A stretch of DNA of 64,000 bases from Chrysoperla carnea (lineage: Eukaryota > Arthropoda > Insecta > Neuroptera > Chrysopidae), in contig NC_058338.1 in NCBI RefSeq assembly GCF_905475395.1, forward strand, positions 48,829,935 through 48,893,934. The letters run 5' to 3'. This document shows, one piece after another, positions 1-12,839 of this stretch. Numbering within the stretch: the first letter of the stretch is position 1; each line of letters opens with the position of its first letter. The notes under the pieces are model-generated. The model was not told where the DNA came from, did no database searches, and worked only from the letters and a program-made list of their open reading frames with translations. A program made the translations under genes and the position numbers.

Positions 1-1742
1 TGAGACAATTAAGTGGAATTGAGATAATCAGCTGTAAAGTTTTTAACTTGCATAACAAGTTATACAAGACATAACAACTTCATCCACTGAAAATAGCTTT
101 ATTTGAAAGGTTAGCGAAAAGGGGAAACATGCTATGTTTAAAGGAGAGCATAACATGTTCATCCACATGAAAATCTCGATTTCCTCAAAAATGTCACTTA
201 ACATGTTCATCCACTAAGCTCTTCAATTATCAATTACACAATAACGTCTCGCCTGTACACAACGGTGAGCCTAAAGTTGTGTAGTAATGAAGATCAAATA
301 ATCCATAATTAATTGTATTTGTAAATTATTATTTTAATTTACCCAAAAACCCAAACGTCCTTATTGAAACTAATATCTGAATCAGAAAACCTAGAGAAAA
401 AAAACAATTGTAATTAATGCTATGTTTTAATTTTTTATCACTTTTCCGTCCATTGTGAACATTCATAGAGAAAATTGTTATATCATTTTCATTAAATATA
501 AATTATTTAGAAAATATAATTTTTATTTTTTATAAATTTTATTTTCATTATGTGATATCAAAACGTGAACCTAATCTAAAAATCATTAAATATAATCATA
601 ATTCTAACATTTTAGAATATTAGAATGAAAAACAAATTTCTAAATAGAATTTGATTCGAAAAAATTCGTGATCCGTTTTTATGATTAGAAAATATTCATT
701 TTCGTAATATAGTTAATGAATATTTAGAAAAATAGAAATTTATGTACATATAGTTTAGAAAAATACAGCAGCTTTTCCATAGATTTTGCACGAAGGTTTT
801 CTGTTTTCGTAGCGAAAGTAAATTATTTTAAATTATGTAAATAAAATTAAGAATGTATGAAATGAAAAAGTTTGATCTCTTTGATTACGATATAAATATT
901 TTTGGCATCAAACATTCTTAATTTTCTACTCGTGTTTTATTTTGTTGAAAATTCTTGTTTTTTTGTGTTCAATTTGTAAAAGAAAATTGTTGAAAAACAA
1001 TGCACAAATACAAATTTTAAATTAATTATTTTGTAGTTTATTTTATTTTTATTTAACAGTATTTTATAGTATACTAATTTGCATGTTTTTTTAAATATTA
1101 TTTTCCAAATATTTAAATAAGGTTCTTACTGGAAATTTTATAATTTAATTTTCTTAAATAATTTATTTCATTCCCTAAAATAATTTTAACGTTTTAATCT
1201 TCTAAAAACTATTATGCCTCGTACACATGAGGCCAGTTTTTCAAGCAAACCATTAAAATTAGCTTCGTGTAAACAAAATTGCCTGGGCAATTGAGTACTT
1301 ACCGGGTTTGGATGAAAAAAACATTAAAAAAATTTTGTAAGAACCTTATTGTTCTAGAATGACCTTTTTTTTATGTTTTCCCGAGTCTAGAATGTCGTCA
1401 TTATCTTTTATATTTGCAGAAAATAAATTTCATTAAAAATAACCCAGTTACACGCACAGTGAATTTTTCTGCTGCGAACAATTTACGTCAAAACGTCATT
1501 ACAACGATAGCGGACTAAAGTAAGTCACAGCTGACACAGATATTAACGAACAAAAACTCGCTGGCGAATTCCACTAAAATTCAGGAAATAGTTCATATAC
1601 AGCTGTTTTTCCACCATTATAATCTTATTATTATTTTTCTACCATGATAGTCTCAATTTTATTTTTCTGTTGGATTACATTTAGGGGAGAGTAGCCATAA
1701 TCGTACCACTTCACTTTAAAAAGCCACTAGGTATTGGATTAG
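1..1742. other. AT-rich non-coding stretch
   Basis: No supportable gene. Three short related segments near the start (about 69-95, 150-175 and 196-220) share a core like AACATGTTCATCCAC and look like a degenerate repeat. The rest is AT-rich with no frame showing protein-like composition. Confidence 0.6.
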
Positions 1743-2345
1743 TGTACCATATCTGATCGACTTTTTTAATCCAATGATTGAGTATTGATTTGTCTATATA
1801 GTAGGAGAGGTGAGAGACAAAAAAATTGCAAGTGTTTTCTCAAGGCTGATTTTGTAAATTTTACATTATATTGGTGGAGAAGTGAAATAGCATGTCGTCA
1901 ATCAGCTGGTTTCACTAGCGTTTGGCGCGGGAGCGGCTTTAACTCTGTAAAAAACGTACAAGTATTTTCTAAAATCTGAAAATTTGAATATTGGTGCAGA
2001 ATATTATTGTAAACAGAAAAAATATAGTCAGTCAGTATATTTCTGTAACATACGAGTGTCAGTTGGCGATTAAAGGTGGCAAGTTTAACGCGTGACTAAC
2101 GCGCCCGGTTACAGAAATATACTGACAGACTATCTTTTTTATATTTACAGTCTGCACCAATGTTCAAACTTTCAGACACGTTTTTTTCAAAGATAAAGCC
2201 GCCCCCGGACCAAACCCCACAGAAACAATATAACGTAAATATTACAAAATCAGCCTTTTGAAAATGCATAAAATTTTTTGTCGGTTAAACAGATTTTCAT
2301 TATTTTTTAAAATACATAAAAAAGGTCGGTTTCCTAAATGGTACC
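1743..2345. repeat. Foldback (MITE-like) element with long inverted repeats
   Basis: The two halves are imperfect reverse complements. The left end (GTACCATATCTGATCGAC) pairs with the right end (reverse complement GGTACCATTTAGGAAACC). Near the centre, AGTCAGTCAGTATATTTCTG around 2,030 pairs with CAGAAATATACTGACAGACT around 2,115. The loop is about 2,062-2,110. The arms differ by indels; the left arm carries extra sequence around 1,890-1,930. No transposase is present, so this is a non-autonomous DNA element or foldback element. The 64-codon open frame inside it is an artefact of the repeat. Confidence 0.7.
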
Positions 2346-3174
2346 TATCGATTTTAAATCGTATTCCGATAAAAAATTCATTCATCACCAAAATCAAACT
2401 ATTAATAATACAGTAAGTTATAAATTTTTTTATTATTTATTTGTTAAAAATTTTACAAAAAAATAACTCCAACTGTAATATGTAGGTTTAGCATAGAAAT
2501 TTAAATTTAAACGTAAAGATGTGTATCAATATTAACGCAAGAAATAATTTTGATAAAAAAACAGTTTTTTAATTAAAAGTTGTAAATTTTTTTATTAACT
2601 CGTAAAGTTTGCTGTATAGAATATCATATTAGATAAAGTTTACAGCATATCAGGTAAAATTCGAAGATCTTGAAGGGACATACAAGTTTTTTCCTTGACC
2701 ATTTCGAAAAAATGTAGCTGAATAGTGGTGATACAGATCTGAATTTTATTCCTCAAGGCATGGGTGGTCGCAGCCTTGTTTTCCTAAACCTCAGACTTCA
2801 AAAAACTCCATGGAACAATATCCAATAACATTTAAGCCCACGTTGAGCGATTTATCATCATGTTTATCATTTTTTCACATTTAGTGAAGCTAAATTGCTG
2901 TTTCAATCATAGTTTATACGAAAATCGCGAGCTGTAACTACTTAAACATTATTATTTTTAAAACCTTGCTCAACAGTGAAAACGCGTTATTTTATCATCG
3001 AGTTGTCAAGCTGTCTTTGCTTTTTCATTGTCATCACGTTACTTTATAAACGTTTAGAAGAATATCAGTGTATGCTAATAAACAGTTATATCTATTATAT
3101 TAATTATAACAAACTTACCTGATTTTGATTACCATATTTTCCACATTAACCGCTATACAGGATGTTATAATTCG
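2346..3174. other. Non-coding stretch
   Basis: Nothing supportable as a gene. The part around 2,650-2,800 is less AT-rich and resembles repeat debris; a loosely similar stretch occurs near 29,800-29,990. Confidence 0.5.
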
Positions 3175-3625
3175 ATCTGAGACCTAATTTTCTGCAAATA
3201 TAGTTAACACCATAAATTAATAAAAAATACATTCATCAAAATAAAATACCATTTAAACAGAGGATGTGATTTATCATAGTGTGAAAATTACTACAAAAAA
3301 ACTCTATTTGGCTATTTATATTATTATAAAAACTACTATGTATTACAATATCTTTGATAAAAACTAACCCATAAAAACCAAGTTACGCTCTCATAGCAAA
3401 TTTTTCAAAAGGACAGTGGTCTCATGGACAAACCACACTATGTATAGTGTGTTTGAGAGTTGTTGTTTTTTTGTAGTAATGTTGCATGTAGGTCAGTCCT
3501 TCACACTATGATAAGACACATAGCCTCTGTGTAAGTGGTTTTTTATTGGATGCATTTTATTTTGATGAATGTATTTTTTATGAATTAATGGTGTTAATTA
3601 TTTCGTAAATTAGGCATTAGTTCCT
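3175..3625. repeat. Non-autonomous element with about 130-bp inverted ends
   Basis: The left part (3,179-3,300) is matched in inverted orientation by 3,470-3,623. Examples are GTTAACACCATAAATTAAT against ATTAATGGTGTTAATT, ATACATTCATCAAAATAAA against TTTTGATGAATGTAT, and TTATCATAGTGTGAA against TTCACACTATGATAA. The centre is unrelated AT-rich sequence. There is no coding capacity. Best described as a MITE of unknown superfamily. Confidence 0.65.
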
Positions 3626-4702
3626 AATTTGGTTAAGAGCATTTTCTTCTTTTTTTCTCAGCTTACTCTGAAATAGAAGAGGTCTGCAGTCAATCATAGA
3701 AAACCCTGTATAAAACTTTAATTTTTTGCCTGTATTAACAGTTTTTCATTTAGTTTATGAATTGATCATCGGATTTCGCATTAAAACCAGCAGCCGCGAA
3801 AAACCTGCGCGGTAAGATTTAGACAATCGGTACGCATTAAGATATTCTCCCCTATAAACTTCTTATACAATTAGCAAAAAATTAATTGAAATATTATTCC
3901 ATGTAGTCTGGTTCGAACTCAACAAACAGCGTGTAGAAAGTTTTATTCTACTGCCTTTAATTAGATGAGTTAAAACTAGCAACTTTTAATATTTAAAACA
4001 ATCCTAAACACTTCAATCCTTCAAAGCAACGCAATTCAAGAAAATGATTTTAACAAAATACATTTCCAGTAAGTCAATTGACTTGTATAACGTCAACACT
4101 TTACTACGCTGTGCGGCTGATTGTTCGTTAGAAAAATCCACTGTGAGTTAAGCTGACCTTTAGGAAAGCTTATCTATTTAAATTGAAATAAATCAAGATG
4201 GTATTAATAATCGGGGCGTTAAGCCATTTTTCGTAATCAATAGTTCTTCCATGATTTTCTTACGTATTTTTATGCGTTTTTTGAGGTGTTTGAGTCTAAG
4301 CTGGTTCCAATTATTTCTACAGTTAAATATTTTAGGAGCAAAAAATATTTTTTATTTCTATTTTTAGATTTGCTTATTGTTGGCCGTTTTCGAACCATGT
4401 AGGTACAATCAACAATCTTAAAAAATACAATAATGATAGTTTTAAAGGGAAATAATTTTATAAATGAAATTTTTAACTTTCTTTAGTAATTCCTGAGAAG
4501 TAATTACAAATTGCTTCTTTCTAATTTTTTTTTCTTTAATATACTCCATGTATTCTCAAATATCGTCAAAAAACTAACACTTAAAAATACTTAAGATAAA
4601 CTTTGGTACAGCTATGGAGATCCGATTATTACCCTTTTATGTTAGATTTAAACTATGCTTTTAAATATTGAACCAAATGTTAATTCCTGATTTCCTATTT
4701 AG
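3626..4702. other. Probable intron or intergenic DNA before the 4,703 exon
   Basis: No exon recognised on either strand. If the terminal exon at 4,703 is real, this and much of the preceding sequence would be its upstream intron. A GGTTCGAACTC at about 3,909 resembles a tRNA B box but has no tRNA around it. Confidence 0.45.
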
Positions 4703-4798
4703 GGTACATCAAGTTACACAGGAAATGCATGGCCCCCATTACTGCCGCTAAGTGAAAGTCCTATACTGGAATTAACAGAACAAACGGAGTCTATGTGA
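4703..4798 (+). CDS. Probable 3'-terminal exon of an unidentified gene
   Basis: A 31-codon open segment follows a good splice acceptor (pyrimidine-rich TTCCTATTTAG) and ends at TGA (4,796-4,798). The peptide begins GTSSYTGNAWPPLLPL and ends ELTEQTESM. It is rich in P, S, E and W, and its base composition is clearly less AT-rich than the flanks, unlike chance frames here. No upstream exon was found in the window, so the rest of the gene would lie left of position 1 or in exons too short to recognise. I do not recognise the protein. It could be one of several alternative C-termini of a large-intron gene. The call rests on splice signal, composition and stop only. Confidence 0.45.
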   Translation, partial: GTSSYTGNAWPPLLPLSESPILELTEQTESM

Positions 4799-6144
4799 TC
4801 AATGACAATACTACATCCAAGGAAATAATTTTTACTATAAGTAAATTCACACTTTTACTCGTTCATATCAATTTCAAAGAAATTTTTTTAAACTCTTTTA
4901 CTGCTCTTTATCCAGTCATAAATCCTTAATAAGTAATCAGTTAACTTCCCCTAAATTGGATACTTAAATTTTAAGAATAGCTTAACTGTTGACAAGTTAT
5001 TATTATAGTGAGAGGTTAGATTAGGTTAGAGAAGTTAAAGGTTGTTAAATCACTTGTTTTAAACTTAATTTTGAAATTTATCACTTAATCAATTGGTAAA
5101 TATGACAATCTGTTTTAACCAAAAATGCAGTTAAATTTTCCAAAGACTTTTTACCAGTTGATTTTTGTTTTCTAATTTGAGCAGTAAATAATTTATACAA
5201 GGTATTCAAAAAATACAAAATAATTAATTATTTGCTATTTCGGTATTTTTGTAGAAAATATTTAAAAAAATGTTTGCTAATTAGGATTAATATTAAATAT
5301 ATCAACTACCTCTGATAGGCAGACATATTGATAATAGACTGTTGAAAAAAAAAACAATTTGTTACATCAAAAGTTACACAATTATATAGATTTCTAATCG
5401 AAGCCAAAACAATAAAATCCTTTTAATTATAACTAATATAGCAGTAATAAGGAAATTTACTCATACAAATTTGTCCATTACGGAATTTATGAAAATACTT
5501 TTGTCCTTTGGATAACTTGGTATTAAAAACAACAATCAAGACAGTCTACCCTTGGATCTGCATGCCCCATTTGGTGGGGATTTAATGGTGAATTTTGCGA
5601 TTTTGATATTGATTTGTCACAAAATATTAAATAATGATTGAATTATACTAGTTTGAAAATTAGTTTTTCAGTTCTTTTTGCAATTTGTAAGGTTTAAACA
5701 TATTTTAGCCCCTATATCAAGAGAGAATTTTTTATATTTTTTTTTGTATTGTATTTTTTTCATATGACAGACCTAATATTAAGTGGCATCTCTCTTTTGG
5801 GAAAAATTGAACAAAAGATAATGATTTTACAGTGTTAGACCTTTATGATCGGCATCAGTGGAATTCCATGATTGCCAACGTCTGTTGAACAGACATAGCA
5901 TACAATGATAATGAGAGCATTTAAAACTACATTTTACTAAGTAGTTTTGTTTTCACTTGATAGTTGATGATACATAATTTAAATGATATCAAATTTATTA
6001 ATAGAAAAAGATAATTTTTTATCTCGTTCAAAATTAAATCTGTCATAGAGAAATCGATATATTTTATTATGAACTTCATCTTGATTTTGTGTGTATCAAG
6101 GGGAAATGATGGCTATTCATGAGGTTTGTGAATGTGTGAATGAA
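4799..6144. other. Non-coding stretch
   Basis: Probable 3' UTR of the 4,703 exon followed by AT-rich intergenic sequence. No gene supported. Confidence 0.5.
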
Positions 6145-6781
6145 GACTGAACACCCTTAGGTGCAGGGACATTACAATCTTCACCGACAGCCAAGCGGCT
6201 CTAAAATCCTTCAGCTCAGTCTATCTAGCGTCAAAGGTAGCACAGGACTGCCGGGACACAGGGACATTCCAGGAAATTGTGAAGCCGACGAGCTTGCCAG
6301 AAATGGCACAATGCTGACGGACACAAGCATCAATAAATACCCGGGAGTTCCATTTGCGAACTGCAAGTTGCTCCTGAAAGAGAATATCTTGAAAAAGGCC
6401 AATCTTAGATGGAGGGAAGAACGTACTTGTGGTGCTACAAGACACATATGGTCTGAATACAATCGCAGGCCTTCCGAAGTTCTTATATCACTTCCAAGGG
6501 CCTCTGTTCGCAAAGTTGTTGCGGCTTTCACAGGACATTGGCTGGGCGGCAAGCATGCTGAACGCTTAGGCCGGGCAGTGTATCACGACTACTGCAGGAG
6601 CTGCCACAGTGGCGAAGAGGAGGAGACAATGTCTCATCTTCTCTGTCACTGTCCAGCTCTTGTCATGAGGAGATGGACTTACTTGAGCCAGCCTCTCTTT
6701 GATGACCTCTTCGACCTAAAGTCAGTCGACATCAAAGCCCTCCTGCTGTTCTTAAACAGCTCCAAATGGTTCATGGAGTAG
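6145..6781 (+). pseudogene. LINE (R1/Jockey-type) ORF2 C-terminus with RNase H, broken
   Basis: This is the 3' end of a non-LTR retrotransposon ORF2. From 6,168 one frame reads ITIFTDSQAALKS, the RNase H strand carrying a catalytic aspartate. Around 6,235-6,260 the sequence jumps to another frame that reads GHRDIPGNCEADELAR, the last RNase H motif. The residues normally between them are missing, so an internal deletion with frame change has occurred. Downstream, a Cys/His cluster (CRSCHSGEEEETMSHLLCHC) matches the zinc-finger-like segment found after RNase H in R1, I and Jockey-type elements. The frame ends at TAG (6,779-6,781). Endonuclease and reverse transcriptase are absent, so the copy is 5'-truncated and dead. 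It is GC-richer than its surroundings, as expected for a recently arrived element. Confidence 0.85.
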
Positions 6782-6879
6782 TGGCCGGGGATGGGCCAAC
6801 CCTTTTACGGTATCACAGCCGGCCCTATGGTCTAAGCGTGTCCCACCCCAGGCTGCCACTCTAACCTAACCTAACCTAG
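6782..6879 (+). repeat. LINE 3' UTR ending in a CTAAC microsatellite tail
   Basis: The 3' UTR runs from the ORF2 stop to a short (CTAAC)n tract at 6,861-6,878, in place of poly(A). On the other strand the tract reads TTAGG/TTAGGT, like the insect telomere repeat. A second copy of the same 3' end, in reverse orientation, is at 33,948-34,020. Confidence 0.75.
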
Positions 6880-9429
6880 TTATCTTGATTTTTACTAATT
6901 TTCAACACAGTTTAGCTCAGTCAATTTTTAATATTTTTGGATTAGAGCTATTTTTCATAAATTTAGGAATGAGTGAATTTGTTCGTCATATGCTTAAAAA
7001 ATTACTTTATAACCTGGTAAATAATGATGTTTATTTAAAAAGTAACGTTGGAATTGGCATGGTTTGGAATAATGAGTTTTTTAACGGTGACAAATTTGTA
7101 TAAACTCTTTCTTACTATGAATATAGGTACAGTCAGTAGTAAAATCAGACGAGAGGCAGATACTTGTTAATACTCTTGATAAAAAAATGCATTCTATTCT
7201 ATTTTTAAAAAGTAAAAACTAATTCCATTTTTTGAACGGATTTTATTAGTTATTGAAAATAGTTCCATTCATTATTTGTTTGATATCTCGAAAAAGCACA
7301 TCAGGAAGAACTCCGAATGTATCATTAAGATAGATTACAAAATATTGAATTTGGGTCGATTACAAAATATTGAATTTCATTTTTAACATGAAGAATTTAA
7401 AAACATCGCGACATTTCCTAGAAATTGAAGCTTTGAGGCTGACTAAAGATTTTTGTCAATTCTGAACCCTCAAATAAATACTATACCTATATCTTGTAGA
7501 AATAGCGGTTTTACTAAGCCTGGAGTAAATAAATAGTGTTTGTTTAGGGTTTAACCGAAATCTAAATATGCTAAGTGTTTGAGTAGTGTATGAATACAAG
7601 TTAATGAACGTGGTAGGGACAATTTTTACATAGTAGTACTATATACGTATTTTATACTTATTTTCCATTTAAACTCAAAATACGATATTCTCAATACATG
7701 ATTTTACACGGTAAGTTTATGCTTCGTCTCATTAATTAAATCATTTTTATTAAGAAACTTCACAATCTCATTTTTCCTACTAATAAAAAAAAGTATGCTA
7801 CTCTCTTCCATATTTCTTCAATTGAATTGAGCACTGAAAATGAGTATTACCCTTTTAAAAATATAAGGTAAATCCTGCCTAGTTTTATTTCAAATGGCCA
7901 TAATGAATCTGAGTAATGTTAAGCTAATTTTTTTCTTAGATGTCACCTAACAACCGAAATATGTAAGCAGTGCGCATTTTATTAAATAATGCAATTTTTA
8001 GGAAAAACTACATCAGTGCACTGATTGAAACTATTTTAGCTATTTTACCAAAATTTGATTCAATCAAGAAAGGTACTCACTTCCGGTGCTCAATTCATTG
8101 CGAACAATGTGGAAGTCTGTACTGAGAAATATATTTTATAATTTGTAAATATATAATTTGTTGCTGAAATTCTTGTAAGGCTAGTTATCACATGAATTCA
8201 AAAGTGAACGTCCTTTGACTACAGATCAGGTTTTGATAACCAAAATGAATAAATGCATATATATTATCCTGAAATTTTTATTCTTTAATAAATAGGTAAG
8301 CTCTATTTTCTTATATCCACCCTCTAAGTCAATAAAAATTTTCAAGATAGAGCATCCGTTACAAAATCTAAAAAAATATTTGTGCCCGCTATTCAATTAT
8401 AATAAAATCTTTTTTCGTTATAATTGACCCAATAGAAACTTTTCAAATTTTCCTTTACACCCTTTTTTCAGTTTTCAAAATATTCTTAACATTTTCAAAA
8501 GTAGGTGCCAATTCAACCAATTGGAATGAAAATGATTCAGTTGGAAAAAAATTTCCGAGTCATTCCAATTGAAACCAATTCAAAATTTTGAATCGAATAA
8601 AAATTGAAAAAATTTCAACAAGTTTAAAGCGTCAATTAAGTCATATTGTTGGGTTTGACTTGTTCTGGACTATAGTTAAGTTTTGACTAGGCCTTTCAAA
8701 GAAAAATTTCATACATTTTTGTCACTTATCATGATCTCAAAATATATACTAGTCATAAAATGAATTAATACTATTTAAGCAGTCAATGTAAGGAGATTTT
8801 TATGTTTTAGTTAATTGAATCGAAGGGCCACATATATGAATCGGCCTACAATCAAAGACACTTCGATGAATTGACTAAAACAAATTTCTAGTTTATTCTA
8901 GTCAATTATATTATGTACTTCGTAGAGGCCTATATTTATAGATGAAAAAAGTAAAATATTTATGCTAGTCAATTAGAAATGTACTTTTGAATGTGATTAA
9001 TTAATAATTATAAAAAATTATTGTCAAAATAAACTTTACATTGACTTGAAAATTAAAATTTGTTTAAGAGAGAGATAAAATTTATAAAGAATGTTTAGGG
9101 CATATATACATACGTATTTGGATTAATAAAATGTTAGAAAATGTGAAAAATTATTGAATGTAAACAATTGCAAAAGTTATAAATAAAAAAATAAAAACTC
9201 GTAAAAGAAAATGAATTTTCGATCGATTACTACATAAAAACAAATGGGCGCTAAAATTAACTGTATCATTCACTTGACGAATCGTAACAACAACTACACA
9301 GTGAGTTATTATTTATCAATCACCACATTTGGCCTAGCGTTATTTATGTCTAGCTAATAAAAACAAAAATAGATAGTCACTCCCACTACAATTATATATT
9401 ATATACATACAACTATGCTGTATACAGGT
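6880..9429. other. AT-rich intergenic sequence
   Basis: No gene supported. A 20-bp segment (GATTACAAAATATTGAATTT) is directly duplicated at 7,333-7,352 and 7,358-7,377. Around 8,690-8,990 there is a diffuse inverted repeat with arms containing AATTGACTA and GGCCT; an open frame inside it was rejected as an exon. Confidence 0.5.
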
Positions 9430-9960
9430 TTTTTCAGCATAGCTAGTCTAAGGTGTTTTTTTTAAGGAGAATCATACGATAGCATAAAACTATATTTTTA
9501 TACCATGCATATATGTAATATGCATGGTATACTAAGTTTAGTCCCAAGTTTGTAACGCTTAAAAATATTGATGCTACGAACAAAATTTTGGTATAGGTGT
9601 TCATAAAATCACCTAATTAGTCCAATTTCGGTTGTCCGTCCGTTCGTCCGTCTGGAAGAAGAAGCCATCTGAAATAAATGAGCAACATAGGTCAATTAGG
9701 TCTTGACCTATGGGTCCGCATGACCCATCTTGTAAACCGTTAGAGATAGAACAAAAGTTTAAATGTAAAAAAATGTTCCTTATCAAAAAATAAACAACTT
9801 TTGTTTGAAACATTTTTTCGTAAACATCACTGTTTACCCGTGAGGGCGCAAATTAGGCGTAAATTATATAGTATGTAATGTATAAATTGTATATGTATTT
9901 ACAATGTGATAGAGTAATCAGCAAGCACTATTTATGCATGGTATTTCTATTGTCTGCCAA
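9430..9960 (+). repeat. Dispersed repeat family A, copy 1
   Basis: Shares a long conserved body with copies at 16,339-16,690, 24,331-24,905 and 56,860-57,446. Hallmarks in order are CCAAGTTTGTAACGCTTAAA, a reduplicated GTCCGTC/GTCTGTC tract, CAACATAGGTCAATT, TTGTAAACCGTTAGAGATAG, and AAACATCACTGTTTACCCGT. This copy has a perfect short palindrome near its left end (TATACCATGCATAT and its complement, 9,499-9,531). It encodes nothing recognisable; the open frame at 9,613-9,813 is an artefact. Confidence 0.75.
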
Positions 9961-10964
9961 GATGTTGGCGAACATGCTCGATTAAATAACTGGCAATGTG
10001 TGGAGGCTCTTTTTGTATAGACACCTTACCAATTTAATTTTTGCAATTGTTTATGTGTGCATTACAAAAAAATAATACGAATAACAAATATACCATACTA
10101 TGAGTAAATTTCTTTTCATTGTAAATAATATTCGTCTGGCAACATTAATTATCATAATCACCTATATTATTTATTTTATTTTATTGAAAAAGACACAACA
10201 GGTAATTGGTTTGGACAAAGACTTTATTGATTGACAAGAATCTTTCGACAATAACCACAAATGGACAGTTCAAAAGTATAATATTTATTAAAAAGCTTTT
10301 GTAAAGAAGTAATCTTATTTATTATAGATAAAAAAATACTTCTGAGATAATAAAGTAAGCCATTATAAGCAGTTATATTTACGCCCAAAACATTCTTCAT
10401 GAAACATTTTCCCTGTTATGTGATTGACAATGAGTAGGTTTAGATCTAGAACTAAGTATATATAGAATGTGTAATAATATATTTATCATTGAAAGGAGCT
10501 TAAGATGTTTGGAAAGAACTAATAAAAATCATTCCGCCCCTGATTCTTTTTCATTGACAAATTTGAGATATCGTTTAGAAATCTATGTCATGAACAAACG
10601 AACACACTGCCATCTTAAAAACCGACACATATATTTCAAAACTTGATTTAATCCAAACTGTCACTTAAGCGATATTCGGTTGGCTATTTATTATAACGGG
10701 AGAAACAGTGATTAATTACATAAAATTGTTGAATCAGTAATAGTAAATATCAAGTATAACAGTTCCGCCCAGTTAGGCCAGGACGATAGTAGCCCATAAT
10801 TACTGTTTCTATTATTTTTTAATTATCCCAGGAAACTATATTTTTCTTTTTATTATTTATAAATATTTTGGATGTTAAATTTTCGAGACACTTGGGTCTC
10901 TAACCGCCCCCGCCCCTAAATCAATAATTGTATTTCAAGAAGCTATTTATCTTTCATTCTATTT

Positions 10965-11731
10965 TAGGGTAAGCTGGCATAGGAGTACGCACTTACGCAC
11001 TTAATCATTTTTGGTTTTTTTCGGAAGATTATTAAATAACATAATAAAATAAGTAGAAGTAGAGTAACAGCTTGCTATCTTAATAAAATTTTGCGTAATT
11101 TGCTAGAGATCACAAAATGGAATTTGCGAACTCTTACACAAACAGGTGTATAAGAATACGCAAGACGGTCGATAGGAGTACGCGTATATTAATCTACACA
11201 TAAATCGCAAATACATCCACCAAACCCTATATATGCGATGGATATCTCATGGCACCAAGTTTTACATCTCGAAACCACATCTTTCTAACACGCCTAGAAG
11301 TGTCTTAAAATTTATATAGAGTATTCAGCTGCAGTTTATATACACATAGCATAAGACATTTGTATAAAAATACGCGCATACTCCTGCGCACTGCGTCATC
11401 TTAAATTACAGAGCCATTTTATGTAAACACGTTTGCTGCTGCTATGTAGTGTAGAGTAGCGGAACTATCTTTATTTACAATAAAATTTTGATAAACCATC
11501 GTTCGTAATACTTTAGAAATTATGAAAATAAATAACAAATTGCACAAAAAACTACAGACTTACGTAACTTTTCCGTTTTACTGTTTTTTCAATTTTTTTT
11601 TTTCGTGAGGCACTTTTACACTGTTAGGTGTTCTAGACGCAATTGAAGTTAGCTTCAAGTCGCAAACCGTTCGGTCGTAAGCTTCACTGAGTACTCTTAT
11701 CGCCCGCATACTCTTAGAACATCTTACCCTA
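10965..11731. repeat. Element with imperfect terminal inverted repeats (AGGGTAAG)
   Basis: Begins TTAGGGTAAGCTGGCATAGG and ends with a sequence whose reverse complement is TAGGGTAAGATGTTCTAAG. Subterminal motifs like GGAGTACGC are repeated internally (near 10,985, 11,175 and 11,385). A flanking TA on each side is compatible with the target-site duplication of Tc1/mariner-type elements, but two bases are weak evidence. No transposase frame is seen. Confidence 0.6.
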
Positions 11732-12839
11732 CTACTAATATTTCAGATAATACGTAAGAATTACAACCTTTTCCCCATAATTTTTTGCGTCCAAAGTGGG
11801 GGCGGAATCTTTTTTAAATTACAGTCTAAATAGCTCATTATTTAATGAATAAAAACAAAAACTTTGTTCCATTTTTAAAAATTAACGAAAATTTAAGAAA
11901 CGTTTACAGTCATTAAATAAATTTGGAATTAAAACCGATTAACATATTGTTATATATTTTCTAATATCGGCTTATTAATATCAAAATAGTGATTCGGCGT
12001 TAAGAAGATGAAATTCGTCGCTGGCTCCCACACTATTACATTGTTGAATGATAAAAAAGAAATTCTTTATTTATATTTAGCAAAAAAAAAAAAAAAGTAT
12101 TTTTATACTTTGAAACCAAAAGTTTTTATTGGCTATAGAATTATACATACTTGTTAATTATTGGCTAATTTTTAATGAAAAAAAAAAAAAGAAATATTAA
12201 TAAACTTTTATACTAAATAAGTAAACTTTAGAATTGACAATATGCTAAAATTAATTACGAAGGACAATTCATATACTAAAAATAAAAACAAAATTATCCT
12301 GAATAAAAAATATCATTATCATTAATTATTATTGCTAACTAGATATCATTGTAGGTAAAACCTTATGCAAAAAATGTTAAGGTTCAAGAATAGACACAAC
12401 TCAATGACTCATTAGACAAGCGTGTATCTCAATCAATATGCGTTTTCATTCTTGGATCTAGGCTAATTACTCCATAAATAATTATCACCATTTAAAAATC
12501 AATGTATGAAAAGTGTTTGGTGATCAAATAACTTGAATTAAAAATTACAAGTCGCCATAGACAAAGTCACTAGTGCAATAAATTTTATACCTGCCCTACT
12601 TATTTTGTTTCATTTCCGAAGGAAATATTAAAAATTTTATCATAGTGTCTCTTCACCATCGTAACATTAATTGTATTATATTTGACTGTATTTTAAACTG
12701 AAGATTAAATACTCACTGTAAAAAAAATTTCAAATATTCTACAAATAAAATATGTAATTTTATAATTTTCAAGCAATACTAAAAATTTTAGTCAGATGAT
12801 CTTAGCAACGGACTGTTAATACAGAACTATTCAATAACT

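Noticed and set aside
1785-1979. 64-codon frame
   Set aside because: Lies in one arm of the foldback element at 1,743-2,345.
3905-3925. GGTTCGAACTC resembling a tRNA B box
   Set aside because: No A box, acceptor stem or cloverleaf could be formed around it.
5546-5634. 29-codon frame after an AG (contains CPIWWGFNGEFCDF)
   Set aside because: Short, no clear polypyrimidine tract, no neighbouring exon; length expected by chance.
8811-8891. 26-codon open segment after an acceptor-like GTTTTAG, with protein-like composition (GHIYESAYNQRHFDELTKTNF in part)
   Set aside because: It lies within a diffuse inverted repeat (8,690-8,990), and no partner exon was found; chance or repeat sequence is more likely.
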